From Lentimicrobiaceae bacterium (GTDB taxonomy: Bacteria > Bacteroidota > Bacteroidia > Bacteroidales > Lentimicrobiaceae), in contig JAQVEI010000026.1 in NCBI GenBank assembly GCA_028697695.1, positions 1 to 11,488 on the forward strand: a DNA stretch of 11,488 bases, written 5' to 3'. Made by a program: the position numbers and the translations under genes. Below are positions 6,562-11,488 of the stretch, piece after piece. Below the pieces are notes generated by a model that worked only from the letters and a program-made list of their open reading frames with translations, did no database searches and was not told where the DNA came from. Numbering within the stretch: the first letter of the stretch is position 1; every line of letters starts with the position of its first letter.

Positions 6562-8313
6562 ATGGAATTAAATGAAGTGCTGAATAAACTTCCGGGACAT
6601 TTGATGGATCTGGTTATTGACCAGCCCTATAATGAGTATACAGCTCAGGATCACGCAGTATGGCGTTATGTAATGCGTCAAAACGTGCGTATACTCTCCC
6701 GCCTGGCTCATGGTTCCTACCTTGAAGGCCTGAAAAAGACAGGCATCAGCATTGATGTTATTCCACATATGTATGGAATGAACCGTATACTTAAAGAAAT
6801 AGGCTGGGCTGCCGTGGCAGTAGATGGCTTTATTCCACCGCAGGCGTTTATGGAATTCCAGGCATACAATGTTCTGGTAATTGCTGCCGACATTCGCCCC
6901 ATTGATCAAATTGCCTATACACCTGCTCCCGATATTATTCATGAGGCGGCCGGGCATGCACCCATCATTGCCGACCCTGATTACGCGCATTATTTGCGTC
7001 ACTTTGGTGAAATCGGAGCCAAAGCGTTTTCATCCAAAAACGATTATGAACAATACGAAGCCATAAGACACCTCTCTATTTTAAAAGCTGACCCTTATAC
7101 ACCCGCTGTTGAAATTGAAGCGGCGCTTCAACAGCTCAGCCACCTGGAGTCAAAAATGGGTGCGCCATCCGAGATGTCGCTTATCCGGAACCTGCACTGG
7201 TGGACCGTGGAATATGGTTTAATCGGCAATTTAAATGATTTTAAAATTTACGGAGCAGGATTGCTCTCCTCCATCGGGGAAAGCATCAGTTGCATGAAAG
7301 CAACTGTAAAAAAACTACCCTATACTCTGGATGCAGTAAATTATAATTTCGACATCACAACACAACAACCTCAGTTGTTTGTAACGCCCGATTTCAATCA
7401 TTTGAATGAAGTCCTGGATGAGTTTGCCGAAAAAATGGCTTTTAAAAAAGGCGGCAGAATGGCTATTGATATGGCAACAGCCTCGGGGAATACCGCCACT
7501 GTTGAACTCAGCTCAGGTCTTCAAATTACAGGCACTTTTCAACAAAGTCTGGTACAAGGTAACGACGTCATTTACTGGCAAACCAAAGGCCCAACCCAGT
7601 TGTGCTTTCAAAACAAACAACTTGAAGGTCATGGCAAAGGCAACCATCCTAACGGCCTTGGTTCACCATTAGGCCTGCTGGCCAATGGAACCACACTTGA
7701 ACTGCTGGACGATGATGAGTTGTCACAAATGGGCATTGTGGCTGGCAAAACTGCAGAATTAAACTATCAATCCGGCATAAGCCTCAAAGGCACTGTAGAG
7801 TACATCCATAGATCCGGAAAAAAGGTATTGCTTATTGGGTGGAGCAACTGCAGTGTTAAAAAAGGAGAAACATCATTATTCAAACCTTCAGCAGGAAGGT
7901 TTGTACTGTCCGTTGGAGTTGCTGTTGTTTCAGCTTACCCGGGCCCGGCAGATGCCGCGGCATTCAATTACAGCTTTAAGCCCCCGGCAGAGCGCACCCA
8001 TAAAATTCAACATACCGATAAATCCCGAAAACTACATTCGCTGTATCAGGATATGCGGGATGTTCGGACTAACATAAAGAATGATGGGGTGGCGGATACG
8101 ATAGCACGTGAATTGGAGACCAACTTCCAGGATGAATGGCTGCTTTACCTCGAGCTTCTTGAATGGTTCGAAGCCAACAATGGCCCCGAAATAACAAAAA
8201 CACGAATACATGAACATCTACTGTCCTTACAGTCAGCTAAGCCCGAACTTTTCACCCTTATTGAGGATGGACTTGCCTTAATTTACAACCCGCAGCTTAT
8301 TCCCAACAATTAA
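6562..8313 (+). CDS. Biopterin-dependent aromatic amino acid hydroxylase, long form with C-terminal extension
   Basis: The N-terminal ~300 residues form the catalytic domain of a non-haem iron, tetrahydropterin-dependent hydroxylase acting on phenylalanine or a related aromatic amino acid. The iron-binding facial triad is visible: PDIIHEAAGHAP (123-134) supplies H127 and H132, and LHWWTVEYGLIG (211-222) supplies E217. KIYGAGLLSS (228-237) is the expected following motif. Typical proteobacterial PhhA proteins have about 260-290 residues; this one has 583. Residues 305-470 are beta-rich and contain two copies of a repeat 86 residues apart (311-336 and 397-422). Residues 480-583 are mostly helical and charged. 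I recall similarly long proteins in Bacteroidota, so the extension is probably a lineage trait and not a recent fusion. No ACT regulatory domain and no pterin-carbinolamine dehydratase gene are present here. The ATG at 6562 is 58 bp from the divergent glycosyltransferase start. Substrate (Phe, Tyr or Trp) cannot be decided. Confidence 0.88.
   Translation: MELNEVLNKLPGHLMDLVIDQPYNEYTAQDHAVWRYVMRQNVRILSRLAHGSYLEGLKKTGISIDVIPHMYGMNRILKEIGWAAVAVDGFIPPQAFMEFQAYNVLVIAADIRPIDQIAYTPAPDIIHEAAGHAPIIADPDYAHYLRHFGEIGAKAFSSKNDYEQYEAIRHLSILKADPYTPAVEIEAALQQLSHLESKMGAPSEMSLIRNLHWWTVEYGLIGNLNDFKIYGAGLLSSIGESISCMKATVKKLPYTLDAVNYNFDITTQQPQLFVTPDFNHLNEVLDEFAEKMAFKKGGRMAIDMATASGNTATVELSSGLQITGTFQQSLVQGNDVIYWQTKGPTQLCFQNKQLEGHGKGNHPNGLGSPLGLLANGTTLELLDDDELSQMGIVAGKTAELNYQSGISLKGTVEYIHRSGKKVLLIGWSNCSVKKGETSLFKPSAGRFVLSVGVAVVSAYPGPADAAAFNYSFKPPAERTHKIQHTDKSRKLHSLYQDMRDVRTNIKNDGVADTIARELETNFQDEWLLYLELLEWFEANNGPEITKTRIHEHLLSLQSAKPELFTLIEDGLALIYNPQLIPNN
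7492..7827 (+). repeat. Internal protein-level duplication in the hydroxylase C-terminal region
   Basis: Residues 311-336 and 397-422 of the hydroxylase align without gaps at an offset of 86 residues. The shared pattern is TA-x5-SG-x(I/L)-like-x-GT-x7-G-x2-V, with 8 identities in 26 positions and several hydrophobic swaps, and each copy is soon followed by a tryptophan (W339, W427). The DNA copies (7492-7569 and 7750-7827) are clearly diverged, so this is an old duplication. It suggests a two-lobed small beta domain (inference). Confidence 0.5.
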
Positions 8314-8574
8314 AGCTGTACGGTTGCGGTCATGCAATGGGATGGTTCAGCCTTTTCGCGAATCATTGTTGAACAGTTGTGGCCGATATAACTGTTTCAG
8401 GAATTCTCATCAACTATACTCGTCCTATTGTATGAGCTTTTTCGGCAATATGGATGCTGAATCATTTTGGCAATTCAAATATACAAAAGCCAGGGAGGCA
8501 TTTACACAACAGCCCTGTGGTGGTAAAGTCATTTTTTCTAACGGCTCACTGAGAGTACTGATAAAAATAAGCAT
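8314..8574. other. Non-coding spacer after the hydroxylase gene
   Basis: This is most of a 330-bp gap. Neither strand carries a convincing gene: the one open stretch (8324-8602, plus) starts at TTG, is rich in Cys, Phe and Ser, resembles nothing known to me and runs through the promoter-like box that follows. Two hairpins can be drawn: AACAGTT/AACTGTT (8372-8378 and 8390-8396, 11-base loop) and CAGGG/CCCTG near 8491-8517. Neither is followed by a T-run, so neither is called a terminator. No riboswitch or small RNA was recognised. Confidence 0.5.
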
Positions 8575-8582
8575 TATCTTTG
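8575..8582 (+). promoter_or_regulatory. Putative -7 box for the GWxTD protein gene
   Basis: TATCTTTG matches TAnnTTTG exactly and is preceded by an AT-rich stretch. Transcription would start near 8590, leaving a leader of about 54 bases before the ATG at 8644. The -33 region has no clear TTTG. Confidence 0.45.
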
Positions 8583-8643
8583 TATATTATCTCAGCAATT
8601 AATGCGTTAATACAAACGAACTATACCACTTCTGAATTTCACT

Positions 8644-10131
8644 ATGAAAAAATCAATCACCACCCTGCTCCTATTTATATCCGGATTCTTTACTGCATTG
8701 GCCGGCTCGCAAGGGCCGGGTGCCTATTTTGCTCATGGAGTCTATTATATTCCGGACCAGGGGCCTTATCTTGAAACTTATATAGAGATAGTGGGCAATA
8801 CGCTTGAATACAAGCCCACTGCCTCGGGAAAATTTCAGGGTAAAGTCCAGATCACCCTCATTATAAAACAAGATTCTGTAATCAGGGATTTCCGTAAGTA
8901 TGAATTAAGCAGTCCAGCAATAAGCGACACGGTAAATGTCGGACTCAACTTCATCGATCAGCAAAGATTTATGATTGAGAATGGCGATTACACCATCGAG
9001 CTATCTATCAGCGATTTAAACAAACCGGACAATCGGGCGTCTTTTATTTCTTACCCCGTAATCGTCAATTTCAAGCCGGAGGAGATTTCTATTTCGAGCA
9101 TACAATTAATTAAAGAATTTTATAAAACAGAAGAAGAAAACCCATTGAGCAAAAGCGGATATGACATTGTGCCTTATGTGGATAATTTCTACGGCCCATC
9201 CAACAATAAATTGATTTATTACGCCGAGATTTACAATCCCCTCACCACACAAGGCTCATCTGAACGCTACCTGATATCCAATTATATAGAATCGTTTGAA
9301 AGCCGGCAGCTTCTCAACAACTATGTTATGGTAAAGCGTGAAAATGCAACTCCTGTCAGGGTTATACTCAATGAGTTTGATATTTCTGACTTACCATCCG
9401 GAAATTACAACCTGGTAGTTTCTTTGCGCGATAAGAACAACGTTATCGTGGCTCATCAGGTTACTTTTTTTCAAAGGTTAAACGAACTGGTAAAACCAGC
9501 CCTGACTCAGTTACAGGACAAAACTGCCGAAAATAGTTTTGCAACGGAAATAAATGACATCGAAGAATTAAGGGAATACATCAGATCATTGGCTCCCATT
9601 AGCACTGAAACAGAAAAACTATTCATTAAAACCTATAATGAAAGTGCGGCCCTTAAAGATCTACAACAGTTTTTCTTTAATTTCTGGTACAGTCGCAATC
9701 CGGTACAAACCGAGCAAGCCTGGAAAAAATACAACGCAGAAGTTATCATAGCCAACAACACCTATTCCACGCAGGTAAGAAAGGGTTACGAAACCGATAT
9801 GGGAAGAGTTTACCTTAAATATGGCTCACCCAACAGCATTACCGACATGCCATTTGAAACGGGTGGTATGCTTGGTGAGGGCTCTATTCCATATCAAATC
9901 TGGCATTATTATGAATTGGACAATGGCCGGCAACGCAACAAGAAATTTGTTTTTGCCAGCAGCGAACTGCTTTCAAAGGATTACACCCTGATACATTCTG
10001 ACGCCCTGGGCGAAATACAAAACTGGGGATGGCAGGAACAATTGAAGCGGTTACATTCCGGGAGAGAATCCGAGGATGAGATGCGCAGAGACAAACGCAG
10101 AAGCGGAACTTATTACAACAATCCCTTCTAA
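8644..10131 (+). CDS. Exported GWxTD-domain protein
   Basis: This 495-residue exported protein is of unknown function. MKKSITTLLLFISGFFTALA is a standard signal peptide with likely cleavage after A20. Residues 25-280 are beta-rich and repetitive in character (LETYIEIVG, GDYTIELSISD, SGNYNLVVSLRDK), suggesting Ig-like or adhesin-like beta-sandwiches. Residues 315-470 match the GWxTD domain found widely in Bacteroidota and some other phyla: LAPISTETEKLFIKTY, FFNFWYSRNP (344-353, the FWxxRDP-like block), then GYETDMGRVYLKYGSPNSI (381-399), and IWHYYELDNGRQ (419-430). The tryptophan that names the domain is tyrosine here (GYETD). The C-terminus is short and charged with no barrel or sorting domain. 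The ATG at 8644 gives a proper signal peptide and follows a promoter-like box. The periplasm or outer membrane is the likely location; the role is not known. Confidence 0.84.
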   Translation: MKKSITTLLLFISGFFTALAGSQGPGAYFAHGVYYIPDQGPYLETYIEIVGNTLEYKPTASGKFQGKVQITLIIKQDSVIRDFRKYELSSPAISDTVNVGLNFIDQQRFMIENGDYTIELSISDLNKPDNRASFISYPVIVNFKPEEISISSIQLIKEFYKTEEENPLSKSGYDIVPYVDNFYGPSNNKLIYYAEIYNPLTTQGSSERYLISNYIESFESRQLLNNYVMVKRENATPVRVILNEFDISDLPSGNYNLVVSLRDKNNVIVAHQVTFFQRLNELVKPALTQLQDKTAENSFATEINDIEELREYIRSLAPISTETEKLFIKTYNESAALKDLQQFFFNFWYSRNPVQTEQAWKKYNAEVIIANNTYSTQVRKGYETDMGRVYLKYGSPNSITDMPFETGGMLGEGSIPYQIWHYYELDNGRQRNKKFVFASSELLSKDYTLIHSDALGEIQNWGWQEQLKRLHSGRESEDEMRRDKRRSGTYYNNPF

Positions 10132-10179
10132 CAATTCTTCCGGCAACTTCCGATATGAGCATTCAACTTAAAAAAATTG

Positions 10180-10187
10180 TATGTTTG
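10180..10187 (+). promoter_or_regulatory. Putative -7 box for the WbbL-like glycosyltransferase gene
   Basis: TATGTTTG matches TAnnTTTG exactly, in the 105-bp spacer after the GWxTD gene. A transcript starting near 10195 would have a leader of about 42 bases to the TTG at 10237. The box would lie inside the coding region if the longest frame (TTG at 10177) were used, which argues for the inner start. No good -33 element is seen. Confidence 0.4.
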
Positions 10188-10236
10188 CATTGGGCGAGCT
10201 GCACACGCTTGTACACATCATCAGCTAATTGACAAC

Positions 10237-11271
10237 TTGGGAAATATTGCAATAGTTATTCTGAACTGGAACGGACAAAAATTTTTGGAGAAATTTCTGC
10301 CCGGAGTATTGCTTTACAGCAGGCATATTGCGCGCATTATAGTAGCTGACAATGCATCCACAGACAACTCCATCGAATTTTTGAGAAAATCATTTCCTGA
10401 AGTTGAAATTATTCAGAATGCCTCCAATGGGGGCTTTGCCAAGGGATATAATGACGCTCTGGTTCAGGTGGAAGCAGAATATTATATACTGCTGAATTCA
10501 GACATTGAAGTTACGGAGAACTGGATAGAGCCTGTTATAAAGCTCATGGAAACCGACAGTAGCATAGCTGCCTGTCAACCCGTTATTCTCTCCTATCATC
10601 ATCCCGAAAAGTTTGAATATGCCGGTGCATCGGGCGGATTTATTGATCATCTGGGCTATCCTTTTTGCAGGGGAAGGATATTTCAGCATTTGGAACAGGA
10701 CAATGGACAGTACAACAGCTCCATAGAGGTATTCTGGGCTACCGGCGCCTGTTTGTTTGTCAGAGCCAGTATTTTCAGACAGTTTGGCGGGTTTGATGAA
10801 GACTTTTTTGCTCACATGGAAGAGATAGACTTTTGCTGGCGGGTTAAACACCAGGGTTATAAAATTATGGTATGCCATGAAGCCAAAGTTTTTCATGTAG
10901 GCGGAGGAACTTTACCCAAAAAGTCATCTTTCAAAACCTACTTGAATATGCGGAACAACATCTCGATGTTGTATAAAAACCTGCCAGACAAGCGTTTAAT
11001 CCCTGTACTGTTTACCCGCCTTATTCTGGATGGGTTTGCAGCCATAAAGTTTTTGATAGATGGTGGCTTTAAGGATTTTTGGGCGGTTGTAAGGGCCCAC
11101 ATGAGCTTTTACCGGCGATTTAATGTTCACAGAAAAAAACGTGGCAAGATAAATCACCGGCGGGTGAGTTGTATCTATCAGGGCAGCATAGTTACCGACC
11201 ATTTTATCAAAGGAATCAAGAGCTACGATCAACTGTCTCCGGAAAAATTTACCCGGGAAGAAGGAGCTTAA
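10237..11271 (+). CDS. Glycosyltransferase family 2, WbbL/rhamnosyltransferase-like
   Basis: This GT-A-fold transferase uses a nucleotide-activated sugar, probably at the cytoplasmic face of the membrane for polysaccharide or glycolipid assembly (inference). With the start used here it has 344 residues. Motifs in order are IAIVILNWNG (4-13), VADNASTDNS (36-45), NASNGGFAKGYNDA (61-74), the metal-binding LLNSDIEV (85-92), WATGACLFVR (177-186 region), GGFDEDFFAHMEEIDFCWR (184-202) with the catalytic-region acidic residues, and FHVGGGT (219-225). A hydrophobic helix near LFTRLILDGFAAIKFLI (258-274) may anchor it to the membrane. The longest frame begins at TTG 10177 with an unlikely Cys/His-rich leader. 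The TTG at 10237 yields MGNIAIVILNWNG, the typical family N-terminus, and lies behind a promoter-like box. It follows the GWxTD gene in the same orientation. The sugar and the acceptor are unknown. Confidence 0.93.
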   Translation: MGNIAIVILNWNGQKFLEKFLPGVLLYSRHIARIIVADNASTDNSIEFLRKSFPEVEIIQNASNGGFAKGYNDALVQVEAEYYILLNSDIEVTENWIEPVIKLMETDSSIAACQPVILSYHHPEKFEYAGASGGFIDHLGYPFCRGRIFQHLEQDNGQYNSSIEVFWATGACLFVRASIFRQFGGFDEDFFAHMEEIDFCWRVKHQGYKIMVCHEAKVFHVGGGTLPKKSSFKTYLNMRNNISMLYKNLPDKRLIPVLFTRLILDGFAAIKFLIDGGFKDFWAVVRAHMSFYRRFNVHRKKRGKINHRRVSCIYQGSIVTDHFIKGIKSYDQLSPEKFTREEGA

Positions 11272-11488
11272 TATCCTGCACACTTATACCTTGCTAAATT
11301 TATTCCTGACCACCCGCTGTATGCCGGGCCTGCACATCAATAGAAGAATTACAACCCTGACATTAGAATGGTAAACAAATCCAATTCGTTGAAAAAGAGC
11401 CTGTTGACAACCACCTCAGCCTAAATAAACCAAATGTAAATTATACAAGTCGTGCAGCTTATGCAGGACGAACAGCATTCAACCCGCT
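11272..11488. other. Right-edge spacer without a convincing gene
   Basis: The last 217 bases follow the glycosyltransferase stop. No ORF of any length is seen inside it. A minus-strand frame of nine codons ends at 11459-11461 and a plus-strand ATG at 11461 is open to the edge; either could belong to a gene lying outside, but nothing supports one over the other. An imperfect inverted repeat (11449-11469, one mismatch in an 8-bp stem) lies here without a following T-run. Confidence 0.4.

Noticed and set aside
6568..7002. Minus-strand open frame of 144 codons opposite the hydroxylase
   Set aside because: It covers the iron-site coding region of a clear gene on the other strand and shows no family motif; its length is by chance.
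8324..8602. Open frame of 92 codons in the spacer before the GWxTD gene
   Set aside because: It starts at TTG, has an odd Cys/Phe/Ser-rich composition, no recognisable motif, and it runs through the promoter-like box at 8575-8582.
10154..10233. 25-codon plus-strand frame between the GWxTD gene and the glycosyltransferase
   Set aside because: Its ATG lies upstream of the likely transcript start, and the sequence shows no leader-peptide pattern.
10498..10896. Minus-strand open frame of 132 codons opposite the second glycosyltransferase
   Set aside because: It is antisense to conserved glycosyltransferase motifs and has no recognisable domain.
11431..11438. Exact minus-strand -7 box match (TACATTTG) at the right edge
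   Set aside because: It points into the antisense strand of the glycosyltransferase with no gene to serve; an 8-mer with two free positions is expected by chance in AT-rich DNA.
11449..11469. Imperfect inverted repeat at the right edge, considered as a terminator
   Set aside because: No T-run follows on either strand, there is a mismatch in the stem, and no adjoining gene end is confirmed.

Overview
The window looks like a chromosomal segment of a bacterium of the phylum Bacteroidota, probably an environmental, anaerobe-type Bacteroidia (inference). The grounds are: a TonB-dependent receptor with an N-terminal carboxypeptidase-regulatory-like domain; a GWxTD-family secreted protein; a long-form (583-residue) biopterin-type aromatic amino acid hydroxylase; a MiaA with C-terminal wording that I associate with this phylum; almost no Shine-Dalgarno sequences; and several TAnnTTTG-type -7 promoter boxes at sensible distances from gene starts. 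No rRNA, tRNA, CRISPR array, insertion sequence, integrase or phage gene was seen.

Layout, left to right. The left edge cuts through the N-terminal third of a Gfo/Idh/MocA-type oxidoreductase on the minus strand (1-297). It is divergent from pcm (383-1045, plus), and the 85-bp spacer carries two nearly abutting -7 boxes facing opposite ways. pcm converges on a minus-strand block. In transcription order (right to left) that block is: a GT-A-fold glycosyltransferase (starting near 6503), miaA overlapping it by an ATGA (5280-4360), a 118-bp gap with an AT-rich inverted repeat, a TonB-dependent receptor (4241-1851), and 13 bp later a secreted DUF2271-like lipoprotein (1837-1073). To the right everything is on the plus strand: the aromatic amino acid hydroxylase (6562-8313), a 330-bp non-coding gap ending in a clear -7 box, a GWxTD-domain exported protein (8644-10131) and a second, WbbL-like family 2 glycosyltransferase (about 10237-11271). 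The last 217 bases hold no convincing gene.

How the genes relate. Most are housekeeping or envelope functions: protein repair (pcm), tRNA A37 modification (miaA), sugar transfer (two glycosyltransferases), outer-membrane uptake (receptor plus its lipoprotein partner) and Phe/Tyr/Trp hydroxylation. The receptor/DUF2271 pair and the glycosyltransferase/miaA pair are the only arrangements that strongly suggest co-expression. The GWxTD protein and the glycosyltransferase behind it are co-oriented but each has its own promoter-like box.

I do not see a clearly new multi-gene system. The items most worth a second look are an internal duplication in the C-terminal half of the hydroxylase, two glycosyltransferase genes whose only plausible starts are TTG and whose promoters argue for starts downstream of the longest reading frame, the operator-like repeat ahead of the receptor, and the receptor/DUF2271 pairing.
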